Source of the DNA: Thermoanaerobacter sp.
GTDB lineage: Bacteria; Bacillota; Thermoanaerobacteria; Thermoanaerobacterales; Thermoanaerobacteraceae
Assembly: GCA_014896455.1 (NCBI GenBank)
Contig: JADBKJ010000019.1
Span: forward strand, 1-64,000
Direction: 5' to 3'
DNA length: 64,000 nucleotides
Under the pieces are notes generated by a model. It had not been told where the DNA came from. It searched no databases and saw nothing but the letters and a program-made list of their open reading frames with translations. Both the position numbers and the translations under genes were made by a program. Shown piece after piece: positions 8,210-16,217 of this stretch (its first letter is position 1; every line of letters starts with the position of its first letter).

Positions 8210-8473
8210 ATGAGAGAAGTCATTAATTTAACATGGGGAACTACAGATATTTATGTGGGTCCTCCTGAAAATTCCCCATATAATTCACGAAATTATTATT
8301 CTGCATGTCAATATGATTTATATAATGTAACAGTTAAAAAGTATGATGTTTACAAGGTGTATAATGGTTCTACATTTATAGGTTATCAAGAATATTATGG
8401 AGGGTCCTACATAGTTAATGATGTAAAAAGACCCAAAATAATCAAATATAGCATAGATGTGTGGTACAAATAA
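8210..8473 (+). CDS. Hypothetical tyrosine-rich small protein
   Basis: This 87-residue frame starts at ATG 8210 with AGAGGT about 9 nt upstream. It is rich in Tyr and Asn (for example NSRNYYSACQYDLYNVTVKK), has a single Cys, and shows no signal peptide or transmembrane helix. The same frame is open back to about 8095, so it may be the C-terminal part of a longer, damaged protein. It is followed after 21 bp by a membrane-anchored gene, suggesting one transcript. Function unknown. Confidence 0.45.
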   Translation: MREVINLTWGTTDIYVGPPENSPYNSRNYYSACQYDLYNVTVKKYDVYKVYNGSTFIGYQEYYGGSYIVNDVKRPKIIKYSIDVWYK

Positions 8474-8494
8474 GTTATTTGAGGAGATATTTGT

Positions 8495-9034
8495 ATGGGG
8501 AAAAAGTATATAATTGTCTTTTCGTTAACTTTTATATTCATTACAATATTTTTCATAAACTTATTAATTTCTTCTAATCAGCGAGAAAGAAACCACTTAG
8601 TTAAAGAAATGAACATAAAACACGAAGTTGCAAATCCAGGAATGGAGGATTTCAGAGATAAATTCGAAATTCAAAATATAGAGGCAAGAGAAGTATCATT
8701 TGAAGAAGCTGGATTGAATTTTAAAGGAATAGAGTATCAGTTGCTTCTCAAAGTCTCTAAGGAAGTTAATGAAATTAGTAGCATAGGTATTGAGCTAAAA
8801 TATCCTGATGCAATTTCAAAAATTGTGGGTACCACCTCATCGGGGATAAGTTATGGTTTGACAGAAGTTAAAAAAGACGGTGATTATAATATTTTCAAGA
8901 TAAGCTTTTTAGAAGCAAATAATAAATTATCTGACCTTGATGTAAAGGAGTTAATAAATAATAAAAACAAAATTGATATAGTAATATATTTTAATGATGC
9001 CATTGTGAAATATACAAAAAATCACCATTTTTAG
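8495..9034 (+). CDS. Hypothetical membrane-anchored extracellular protein
   Basis: This 179-residue protein has an N-terminal signal anchor (IIVFSLTFIFITIFFINLLI, residues 6-25) after a Lys-Lys pair. It is followed by a hydrophilic domain with alternating beta-type segments and no cysteines. GGAGATA lies upstream of ATG 8495. I recognise no family. It forms a likely operon with its neighbours at 8210 and 9071; this cluster sits among transposon remnants and may have been acquired by transfer. Confidence 0.6.
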   Translation: MGKKYIIVFSLTFIFITIFFINLLISSNQRERNHLVKEMNIKHEVANPGMEDFRDKFEIQNIEAREVSFEEAGLNFKGIEYQLLLKVSKEVNEISSIGIELKYPDAISKIVGTTSSGISYGLTEVKKDGDYNIFKISFLEANNKLSDLDVKELINNKNKIDIVIYFNDAIVKYTKNHHF

Positions 9035-9070
9035 CTTTGTTTTTGAGTTCAATTTTAAGAAGGTGCTTTT

Positions 9071-9259
9071 ATGATTCTTTTTAGGTTTATGTTAATTACA
9101 GTGTTAATACTTAATAACATTTTAGTTTATCAACATTACAAGTATTTACGTGAAAAAAATATCAGCGACATCGAACCACGAATAATAGTTCTTGTTTTGG
9201 TAGCGAATGTTCCAGCATTATTTGTTTTAATTAGTACATTTATTCCTCCTGGCAGATGA
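9071..9259 (+). CDS. Small two-helix membrane protein
   Basis: This 62-residue protein has two hydrophobic helices (residues 3-19 and about 38-57) joined by a short charged loop (REKNISDIEPR). GAAGG lies upstream of the ATG. No family recognised. It follows the anchored protein at 8495 by 36 bp and precedes a hairpin, so it is probably the last gene of the small cluster. Confidence 0.55.
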   Translation: MILFRFMLITVLILNNILVYQHYKYLREKNISDIEPRIIVLVLVANVPALFVLISTFIPPGR

Positions 9260-9308
9260 GGATTAAATATCAAATTTTTATTTAATAAAATATTTGGTTT
9301 TAAATAGC

Positions 9309-9343
9309 ATATGTGTAAGAAGTTTTTCTCTCACATATGCTTA
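9309..9343 (+). terminator. Possible terminator after the small-gene cluster
   Basis: AGCATATGTG and CACATATGCT form a 10-bp stem with a T-rich loop, about 50 bp downstream of the 9071 gene. The T-run after it is weak. Confidence 0.45.
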
Positions 9344-9373
9344 AAATGTTTTATATGGGAGAGTTTTAATTTA

Positions 9374-10214
9374 GGTTCTTTGTCAATAGTTGGGGTGGGT
9401 ATTTTTCTCTGAATGCCCACCTATAAATTTTATTACAAGAAATATTTGTTAAATTATGTTAGCTATGATAAAAGATATAGCTAGAAGTATGGGTGGATAT
9501 TTATCTAAGTCTTTTCATCAAAGCTCTATAATATACTTGAATATCTTTCATCACTAAAAATAGTATTACATCAAGCATTACAATATAATATCCTTTTCCT
9601 GAATCGATAAAAATTTCTGTAGCCATATGCAAGCCTTTTTAGTACTTTAATTTTATTATTGTAACCTTCTGTTACAGAATTAGTGTAAGGAAACATTCGC
9701 ATTTGTTATTTCTTCAAACCAACGGTTAAATACTTGCACACATCTTTTAAATTCATCAATTTTGCTTTCTTTAGCTAACTGTATCCATCTTTTTAATTCT
9801 ATTTTTGCTTCCTTTGAATTTTTGCATTTTAATACTTTATCATTAAATTCTTCTTTTAAAAGGTATGCTATTCTTAAGTCGTCACTGTACCAGAACATTA
9901 CTTCCAATTCTTCTTTTTGTTCTGTTGTTAAAGTATCATATTTTGCAAGAAGTAGCTTACGGCTTCTTTTGAAATATTTTCTTTTATTGTCTGGTAGCTC
10001 TTTTTGTATTCTCTTTCTTACATTTTCTATCGCCCAATATACGTACCTTGTAAAATGAAATTTGTCTATTGCTATCTTAGCTTCTTTGAAATATGTTTTT
10101 ACCGTCAATAAAAAAGGTTTCCACATGTCTATAATAACCCACTTCACTTTCTTTAATAAGTGCTCTCTTTTTTATAGATTTCTTTTTCCCTACCCCAACA
10201 TTTATTATAGAACC
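9374..10214 (-). mobile_element. ISL3-family insertion sequence, internally deleted
   Basis: The ends are imperfect inverted repeats: GGTTCTTTGTCAATAGTTGG inward from 9374, and GGTTCTATAATAAATGTTGG inward from 10214 on the other strand, both continuing with GGT(A/G)GG. The element is about 840 bp, shorter than usual for ISL3 (about 1.3-1.5 kb), because the transposase N-terminal half is missing. Flanking bases give no clear 8-bp target duplication. Confidence 0.8.
9575..10147 (-). pseudogene. Truncated and frameshifted ISL3-family transposase
   Basis: The frame from 10147 encodes the catalytic-domain part (VIIDMWKPFLLTVKTYFKEA, then KIAIDKFHFTRYVYWAIENV) of an ISL3 transposase but lacks the N-terminal zinc-finger and helix-turn-helix region. 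It stops at 9680, and the true C-terminus (NSVTEGYNNKIKVLKRLAYG, then YRNFYRFRKRI) continues in another frame to about 9575. Both defects make it non-functional. Confidence 0.85.
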
Positions 10215-10268
10215 AGTTTTATAAAAAAGACTAAAAGGCTGTCGAAAGACTTATAAAATTAAAGAAAC

Positions 10269-10303
10269 AAATCCTCCGCTTTTTATTAACAAAAACGGAG
10301 GAT
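10269..10303 (-). terminator. Terminator of the minus-strand PTS/TIM-barrel operon
   Basis: AATCCTCCG and CGGAGGATT form a 9-bp stem. Read on the minus strand it lies 20 bp after the stop codon at 10323 and is followed by a T-rich run. Confidence 0.75.
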
Positions 10304-10322
10304 TAATTAAAAGCAAGTTACA

Positions 10323-11165
10323 TCATTTTTTTCCTAAAAAAAGTTTTACTGTATTTTTGATAGCATTGCGGGCGATATCGTCAAAAGCTGTTCCTACTAC
10401 TAAGATATTGACACCTGTGTTGATAAAAGCTTTAAAGTTTTCTGTATTTATTCCACCTTCAGCCAATGTTGGGACTTTTACTGTTTCTATTAAAGCTTGT
10501 AAACGATCTTTGATTATTTGTGGTATGTCTCCTGCTTCAATTCCTTCATAGCTCATTCCAGTCATTAATCCGATAAAATCTACTCCTATTTTCTCCATTT
10601 CCTTTGCGACTTCTTTCAATTCTTCTATTGTATCGGCAGGTACACCGAAAGGATGTAAGTCAGTAGATAAACCTATATAAGCATCTATTAACAATCCATG
10701 CCTGTGAGCCATTTCTACGATTTCCCTTATATCTCTTAAATCAGATTTGTGAACGTGTAGGCCGTCAGCTCCTGCTTCTGCTATCATTTTAAAATCGGCT
10801 TCTGTCAATTCAACAGGGACTACTTCTGTAAAACTTCCGGGTATTCCTACTGTTATATAAATGTCTGGTCCTACTACTTCTCTTATTCCCCTTGTTACCT
10901 TTGCCATTTCATAAATGGAAATTTCATGGCGTATTTGTTCTGCATCGTGCATTACTGTTACACCTTTGTGGCCTCTTGCCAGTGCCACTGCTGGATGGTT
11001 TGGTTCTAATAATTTAGCTCCTGCTTCTACAGCAGCTTTAGCCATTCGTGCATCGTCACCAGTAATTCCTGTTGACAGAATAGTGGTTCCTCCGTGTAGT
11101 GAAATAGCATTCAATACTTTGTTTCGTGCTATTTCCATTTTGCGTTTCATGTCTCCGTAAATCAT
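10323..11165 (-). CDS. TIM-barrel enzyme of unknown specificity, PTS-associated
   Basis: This 280-residue protein has beta/alpha-barrel spacing and a C-terminal phosphate-binding pair: LAEGGINTENFKAFINTG, then NILVVGTAFDD, as in KDPG aldolase, NanE or HisA-type barrels. Candidate active-site segments include LEPNHPAVALARGHKG, TVGIPGSFTEVVPVEL and GLHVHKSDLRDI. ATG 11165 is chosen because AAGGAGG (11180-11174) sits 8 nt upstream; an ATG at 11183 overlaps the preceding gene and lacks such a site. It is cotranscribed with an unusual PTS-like permease and a DeoR regulator, so it probably acts on a sugar phosphate (aldolase or epimerase). The family name is uncertain. Confidence 0.7.
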   Translation of the reverse strand: MIYGDMKRKMEIARNKVLNAISLHGGTTILSTGITGDDARMAKAAVEAGAKLLEPNHPAVALARGHKGVTVMHDAEQIRHEISIYEMAKVTRGIREVVGPDIYITVGIPGSFTEVVPVELTEADFKMIAEAGADGLHVHKSDLRDIREIVEMAHRHGLLIDAYIGLSTDLHPFGVPADTIEELKEVAKEMEKIGVDFIGLMTGMSYEGIEAGDIPQIIKDRLQALIETVKVPTLAEGGINTENFKAFINTGVNILVVGTAFDDIARNAIKNTVKLFLGKK

Positions 11166-11179
11166 TGAATATTCCTCCT

Positions 11180-12745
11180 TCATTGTTTTTCAGATTTTTT
11201 TCTCGAGTTATGCAATTTGTTTGCTATTGAGGTTATTATAAAAGCTGAAGAAAAGGCTACTAACATGCTAATTACAAAACCTAATGGATTATTGGAAAGT
11301 GCAGGTGCGACTATTGACGGAACGTAAGCTGTTCCTCTGACATTAAAAATACCCACTACAGTACCTGAAATCGCAGCAGAGATAAGCGCACCTCCTAATA
11401 CCAGTCTATCAGAAAACATAAAAGGATAAGAGGCTTCAACAAATGTTCCAAATCCTACATTTATTAAAAATCCCGGAGCAGCAACGGTTGCTTCATCTTT
11501 TGTTCGTGGGAAGATCATATTTGCAAAGGTAATACCTGCAGAGACCATGACAAGACCAACCATATCTATAGCTCCCAAGAAACTATTGCCTGTTTTTTCC
11601 ATTTCTAGAAGGATTATTGGTAGAATCGCTGCGTGATAAACACCGAACATTATAGCAGGCCATATTAGTAAACCTGCTAGTCCTCCAGATAAAATTGGAC
11701 TTATTTTCAATGCTTCGCTTATTAACAACCTGATTCCATTACCTGCAGCTAATGCTACTGGTGCAAGGAGGAAGTATACTGTTAATCCCGCAATTAATCC
11801 CGAAATCCCGCCTGACAATATATTCGCAGTTGTTGCTGGAAATCTCCATTCAAAACTTTTTCTTAATAAAATATTGACTAACAAGCCAGCGATGATTCCT
11901 CCTACTATGCCTCCGATTATTCCTCCATTTACTGAAAGAGTTCCAGCAACAACACCGGCGACAATAGCAACTTCATCAAGTCCTGATACTTGTTTTGCTG
12001 CTACAGCAGCTACTATTACAGGTAATGCTGCAATCATGGAATCAAAAATTTTACTGAAATCTTCCAGACCCGGTATTTTGCCTATTGCTAAAGTAATAGC
12101 CATTGCTATAAAACCTGGCAAAGATGCTACCATAATTCCTCTAAAATTAATTCTTTTCAAGGGATTTTCGGCTATATTAAGCTCATCAAGCTTTCCAATA
12201 ACTGGTTTATAATTAATTTTCCAATGTCTTGCCAGTGCTGAAACGTTTGCGATAGCCCGAGTTCTATTTGTAGTACCGGTTGTGCCAGAAACAGCAATTA
12301 CATTGGCTCCTAATGATTGTATTTTTGCCATAGAAGTTCCGCCAGTACCAACACAAGGTATTTTTGTATTGACGATTTCTTGAATTGCTTTGGAATTAGT
12401 GTTTTCTGGGTCGGCACTGATAAAGATAACGCCATCTATTTTTCCTTCTTTGACCATTAAAGCTATTTGTTCATCCAATTTTTTTGCTTCTTCATTAACC
12501 TCTGAAAGCAGGCCTGAAAATGATTTCTCAGCTTCTTCGCCGTTCCATACCCATAAACTTGCCTTTGTAGTTGGTTTTACGTTATCCATCGAAGCTTCTG
12601 TAGCGATAAATTGTATTGCAGCAACTTCCATATTTGCTGCTTTAAGTTGCTGAATCAATTCTCCAAGTAAATTTTTTGGGTCTTTTCCGCCTAAGTTGTA
12701 TAAATTACCCCCACTACTTCCAATAATCGCAATTTTTTTATTCAC
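11180..12745 (-). CDS. Fructose-type PTS EIIC with unusual N-terminal domain
   Basis: The 521-residue protein starts at GTG 12745 after GGGAGG. Residues 1-190 form a soluble, Rossmann-like domain (IAIIGSSGGNLYNLGGKDP, GVIFISADPENTNSKAI, CVGTGGTSMAKIQSLGANVI) that does not look like a PTS EIIB domain. From about residue 200 it is a polytopic membrane protein of the fructose EIIC kind: GGIIGGIVGGIIAGLL resembles the glycine-rich loop, and FGTFVEASYPFMFSDR the ITEGAIPFA motif. No EIIA or EIIB gene is in the operon. It may transport a sugar for the TIM-barrel enzyme downstream. PTS coupling is unproven. Confidence 0.75.
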   Translation of the reverse strand: MNKKIAIIGSSGGNLYNLGGKDPKNLLGELIQQLKAANMEVAAIQFIATEASMDNVKPTTKASLWVWNGEEAEKSFSGLLSEVNEEAKKLDEQIALMVKEGKIDGVIFISADPENTNSKAIQEIVNTKIPCVGTGGTSMAKIQSLGANVIAVSGTTGTTNRTRAIANVSALARHWKINYKPVIGKLDELNIAENPLKRINFRGIMVASLPGFIAMAITLAIGKIPGLEDFSKIFDSMIAALPVIVAAVAAKQVSGLDEVAIVAGVVAGTLSVNGGIIGGIVGGIIAGLLVNILLRKSFEWRFPATTANILSGGISGLIAGLTVYFLLAPVALAAGNGIRLLISEALKISPILSGGLAGLLIWPAIMFGVYHAAILPIILLEMEKTGNSFLGAIDMVGLVMVSAGITFANMIFPRTKDEATVAAPGFLINVGFGTFVEASYPFMFSDRLVLGGALISAAISGTVVGIFNVRGTAYVPSIVAPALSNNPLGFVISMLVAFSSAFIITSIANKLHNSRKKSEKQ

Positions 12746-12784
12746 TTTGACTCCTCCCTTTAACTAATTTTAATTTTAAAATTG

Positions 12785-13561
12785 CTATTCTAAGTGGACA
12801 ATTATAGTTTCCACCCCCTTCTTTTTTAATAGTTTCAAGTATATAGGTTCTATCTTTTCATCTGTTATAATTTTATTAATTTCTTCAAAACCACAAATTG
12901 TTTTAAAACTTGTTTTACCGAATTTACTTGAATCAGTTAAAAGGATGACTTCACGTGAATTTTTAATAAAGAGCTTTTTGATTTCTATTGCATCTATATC
13001 GAAATCAGAAATACCAGCTTCTTCAGTAATTCCTGCTGCACCAAGAAAAAATTTATCAAAATGATATTGTTTTATTATTTCGCGTACAATTGGACCACTT
13101 AGAGAAAGTTCTTTAGGATTAATTTGACCCCCCGTCAGAAAAACTTTTAAGTTGCTATGTGCCAAAGTGTAAGCGATTGGGATACTAAAGGTAAATACAG
13201 TAATATTTTGCACTTGGTAACTTATTAAAGCTTTAGCAAACTCTAAAGTAGTGGTACCAATGTCTATGCCAATTACTTCTCCTTCTTTGATTAATTTTAC
13301 AGCTTCTTGAGCAATTGCATATTTTGCTTTTAAATTTTTTGACTCTCTTTCTTTTAAGGAAGGTTCATAACCAAAACTAAAGGTGGGCAGTGAAATTCCG
13401 CCAGGATATCGAATAACTAATCCTTTTTCTGCTAATTCTTTTACATCCCTTCTTATGGTAGCAGGGGAGACATTTAATAATTGTAATAATTCGTCTATTG
13501 TAATTGATTGTTTTTGATACAAAATGTTCATTATACGCTGTTTCCGCTCAAAATTGCTCAT
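12785..13561 (-). CDS. DeoR-family transcriptional repressor
   Basis: This 258-residue protein has the N-terminal DeoR helix-turn-helix (ITIDELLQLLNVSPATIRRD, about residues 20-40) and a C-terminal DeoRC sugar-phosphate sensor with IGIDIGTTTLEFAKALISY and HFDKFFLGAAGI. AGGTG precedes the ATG. It is the first gene of the minus-strand operon with the EIIC-like permease and TIM-barrel enzyme and most likely represses that operon in the absence of a phosphorylated sugar. Confidence 0.88.
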   Translation of the reverse strand: MSNFERKQRIMNILYQKQSITIDELLQLLNVSPATIRRDVKELAEKGLVIRYPGGISLPTFSFGYEPSLKERESKNLKAKYAIAQEAVKLIKEGEVIGIDIGTTTLEFAKALISYQVQNITVFTFSIPIAYTLAHSNLKVFLTGGQINPKELSLSGPIVREIIKQYHFDKFFLGAAGITEEAGISDFDIDAIEIKKLFIKNSREVILLTDSSKFGKTSFKTICGFEEINKIITDEKIEPIYLKLLKKKGVETIIVHLE

Positions 13562-13579
13562 TTTTAATCACCTATTTTT

Positions 13580-13608
13580 AATATATCATGATTCAAAAAT
13601 AAAGTCAA
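13580..13608 (-). promoter_or_regulatory. Promoter of the DeoR operon
   Basis: On the minus strand TTGACT (13608-13603) and TATATT (13585-13580) are separated by 17 bp, about 20 bp before the start codon. The intergenic interval 13562-13902 holds this promoter, the divergent alsR promoter and a LacI-type operator, and no gene. Confidence 0.7.
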
Positions 13609-13784
13609 TATAATTTTTTATTTTTTTAAATAGTTTTAAAATGATACAAGATAATTTTATGTGTCTGAAATGTCTTGAATTAAGGTTTTTACTTTATATT
13701 CGTTTTTATGTAATGAAGGTTGAAACATTTAATACATAAAAATAAATAGGCATGGATATAATTTGTACTAAACTTATTTATAAA

Positions 13785-13800
13785 GGGTAAACAATTACCC
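13785..13800. promoter_or_regulatory. LacI-type operator upstream of alsR
   Basis: GGGTAA and TTACCC are separated by 4 bp (ACAA). The same arms and spacing occur in the perfect palindrome at 14962-14981, so both are probably bound by the LacI-family protein encoded between them. Confidence 0.65.
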
Positions 13801-13833
13801 ATAGTTAAAACTGATAAAAAATAAAAATATATA

Positions 13834-13862
13834 TTGACAAATTAGGATTTTTGAAATATAAT
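13834..13862 (+). promoter_or_regulatory. Consensus promoter of alsR
   Basis: TTGACA (13834-13839), a 17-bp spacer and TATAAT (13857-13862) match the sigma-A consensus exactly. It lies 40 bp before the alsR start codon. Confidence 0.85.
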
Positions 13863-13902
13863 CAAGTTAACAATTGAGTAATGGATTACGCAGGGGATGA
13901 AA

Positions 13903-14913
13903 ATGAAGTCTAAAAAAGGATTATCTATGAAAGATATAGCAAAATTAAGTGGTGTATCAGTTGCAACAGTTTCAAGAGTGTTAAACAACAATGGAAGATT
14001 TTCGGAAGAAACCAGAAAAAAGGTTATGGAGGTAGTTGAGAAATTTAATTATCAGACAAACCTGGTTGCTAGAAGTTTGAGGACGAATAGGTCTCAAATT
14101 ATTGGGGTTATTGTTCCGGACATAACAAATGAGTTTTTTGCTGCCATTGTACTAGCAATTGAAAGTTACTGCTTTTTAAAAGGGTATTCTGTTTTTATTT
14201 GCAATACAAACGAAGATGAAGAGAAAGAAACAGCTTATTTTAAAGATTTAATAGCTAAAGGGATAGATGGACTGATATATATTTCAGGGAAAAGCGACAA
14301 AATTTCTAAAGAAACATTATTAAAAGATATTCCTATTATTTTTATAGATAGAAGGCCGAATATTAGTAGCAATGATATCGTTTATATTGCATCTGATAAT
14401 TATAAAGGTGGTGTATTAGCAACAGAAGCTTTAATTAAACGTGGTTGCAGAAATATTATGATACTAAAAGATATTAGAAATTTATCTACAGTTACTCAAC
14501 GATATCTAGGATACAGAGATACTTTAATGAAATACAACATTAATTTAGGAGAGGAATATATAGTAAATGTGAAGAAAGTTGACTTTGAGGAAGCAAGAAA
14601 AGCTGTAAAAGAAAGCATTAAAAAAGGTTTAACTTTTGATAGTATATTTGCGTGTACCGATTGGCTAGCGTTGGGTGCTATTGCTGCATTAAAAGAAGAA
14701 AAAATTGCAATACCTGATCGAGTAAAAGTGATTGGTTTTGATAATATTTCAATTTCAAAATATAGTCATCCTGCTATTTCTACAATAAGTCAAAATCCAG
14801 AGAAACTAGGTAAAACTGCTGCAAAAGTGCTTTTAGATTTAATTGAAGGGAAAACAAACAAAACAACTAATTATATATTGCCTGTTGAGCTTGTTTTAAG
14901 AGAAACAACCTAA
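13903..14913 (+). CDS. alsR: LacI-family repressor of the allose operon
   Basis: This 336-residue regulator begins with the LacI helix-turn-helix MKDIAKLSGVSVATVSRVLN and continues with a periplasmic-binding-like sugar domain (IIGVIVPDITNEFFAAIV, FACTDWLALGAIAAL, KVIGFDNISISKYSHPAIST). ATG 13903 is chosen over ATG 13897 since CAGGGG (13891-13896) leaves it 6 nt of spacing. It heads a complete allose uptake and catabolism operon and is flanked by two GGGTAA-N4-TTACCC operators, consistent with self-repression relieved by allose or a phosphate derivative. E. coli uses an RpiR-type AlsR, so the symbol is by role, not by family. Confidence 0.75.
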   Translation: MKSKKGLSMKDIAKLSGVSVATVSRVLNNNGRFSEETRKKVMEVVEKFNYQTNLVARSLRTNRSQIIGVIVPDITNEFFAAIVLAIESYCFLKGYSVFICNTNEDEEKETAYFKDLIAKGIDGLIYISGKSDKISKETLLKDIPIIFIDRRPNISSNDIVYIASDNYKGGVLATEALIKRGCRNIMILKDIRNLSTVTQRYLGYRDTLMKYNINLGEEYIVNVKKVDFEEARKAVKESIKKGLTFDSIFACTDWLALGAIAALKEEKIAIPDRVKVIGFDNISISKYSHPAISTISQNPEKLGKTAAKVLLDLIEGKTNKTTNYILPVELVLRETT

Positions 14914-14961
14914 AAGGATGAATATAATAAGAACGAAAGGGGGTGTATATTTTTCTAACCG

Positions 14962-14981
14962 ATGGGTAATCGATTACCCAT
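14962..14981. promoter_or_regulatory. LacI-type operator upstream of alsB
   Basis: ATGGGTAATCGATTACCCAT is a perfect 20-bp palindrome, 53 bp before the alsB start. It shares arms and spacing with the site at 13785-13800. No convincing -35/-10 pair is seen next to it. Confidence 0.8.
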
Positions 14982-15034
14982 ATAGTTATAAAATTTAATT
15001 TTCTAAATTAAAAAATGAAGAAGGGGGATTATTT

Positions 15035-16036
15035 ATGAAAAAATTTAACAGAATTGTAGTGGTTATTTTTGCTTTGATGTTAACGGTAGTTTTTTTAACA
15101 GCTGGGTGTACAAACAAATCAACGGAAAAAAGTAGTTCTAATACTCAACAAGCACCTGAACAAAATTCTAATGCTGAAATAGCTATTATTTTAAAAACTC
15201 TATCAAATCCTTTTTGGGTTAAAATGAAAGAAGGTATTGAAGAGGAAGCAAAATCACAAGGAATAAAGGTCGATATTTATGCTGCAAAATCTGAGGATGA
15301 TTTACAAGGACAATTAAATTTGTTTGAAGATTTGCTCAATAAGAATTATAAAGCAATTGGGATTGCACCTTTGTCACCGGTAAATGTGATTTCTCCAATT
15401 GTTCAAGCAAATAAGAAGGGGATATATGTAGTTAACATTGATGAAAAAGTTGATTTAAATGAACTTAAAAAAGCAGGTGGAAGTGTAATAGCATTTGTGA
15501 CTACTGATAATGTTAAAGTAGGAGAAAAAGCTGCACAATATATAGTCGACAAATTAGGACCTGAAGGTGGGGAAGTAGCTATAATTGAAGGTAAAGCAGG
15601 AAATGCAAGTGGAGAGGCTAGGAAAGAAGGTGCTAAAAAAGTTTTTGAATCAGCAAAAAATATAAAATTAGTAGCAAGCCAACCGGCTGATTGGGACCGT
15701 GCAAAAGCTCTTGATGTTGCTACTAATATTATGCAAAGGTATCCGAATATAAAAGCTTTCTATTGCGCAAATGATACAATGGCACTTGGAGTAGTACAAG
15801 CTGTTGAGAATGCAGGAAAGGCAGGTAAGATATTAGTTGTAGGTACTGACGGAATTCCTGAGGCTGTACAAGCTGTAAAAGATGGAAAAATGGCAGCTAC
15901 AGTTGCTCAGGATCCGGCTAAGATTGGTGCGACAAGCTTAAAAGAATTGATAAAGGCTTTGAAAGAAAAACCCAAAATTTCTCCTGATATAGAACCAACT
16001 TTTATTGCAGTTGATTCACAATTAATAACTAAATAA
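15035..16036 (+). CDS. alsB: D-allose-type ABC transporter substrate-binding lipoprotein
   Basis: This 333-residue protein has a lipoprotein signal peptide ending in LTAGC (Cys near residue 25), then a Ser/Gln/Asn-rich linker and a two-lobe sugar-binding fold of the ribose/allose cluster: NPFWVKMKEGIEEEAKSQGI near the start, FYCANDTMALGVVQAVENAG and VVGTDGIPEAVQAV in the C-lobe. It should capture allose outside the membrane and deliver it to AlsC. A strong AAGGGGG site precedes ATG 15035. Specificity is inferred from the alsE, alsK and rpiB genes downstream; ribose is the main alternative ligand. Confidence 0.82.
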   Translation: MKKFNRIVVVIFALMLTVVFLTAGCTNKSTEKSSSNTQQAPEQNSNAEIAIILKTLSNPFWVKMKEGIEEEAKSQGIKVDIYAAKSEDDLQGQLNLFEDLLNKNYKAIGIAPLSPVNVISPIVQANKKGIYVVNIDEKVDLNELKKAGGSVIAFVTTDNVKVGEKAAQYIVDKLGPEGGEVAIIEGKAGNASGEARKEGAKKVFESAKNIKLVASQPADWDRAKALDVATNIMQRYPNIKAFYCANDTMALGVVQAVENAGKAGKILVVGTDGIPEAVQAVKDGKMAATVAQDPAKIGATSLKELIKALKEKPKISPDIEPTFIAVDSQLITK

Positions 16037-16113
16037 AACAACTAAATAAAAATACATGGAGAAATATATGTAATATTTTTAAGATTGTCCAGGAGTGTAA
16101 GAACAAAATAATA

Positions 16114-16169
16114 CCAAAGAGGTCTCGATGTCAAATAATCTATGTCAAATAATCTCGAGACCTCTTTGG
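16114..16169 (+). other. 15-bp perfect stem-loop between alsB and alsA
   Basis: CCAAAGAGGTCTCGA (16114-16128) pairs exactly with TCGAGACCTCTTTGG (16155-16169). The 26-nt loop is a direct repeat of TGTCAAATAATC. There is no T-run, so it is probably an mRNA-stabilising hairpin that lets alsB accumulate above the rest of the transport genes, as in several binding-protein operons. Confidence 0.7.
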
Positions 16170-16217
16170 AGCATGATATTACCATTGAACAATTAAAATT
16201 ATGGGAGTAGAGGCTTT

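Noticed and set aside
9366-10226. Target duplication around the ISL3 element
   Set aside because: The 8 bases next to each end do not match; the shared AGTTTTA near both is offset and AT-rich.
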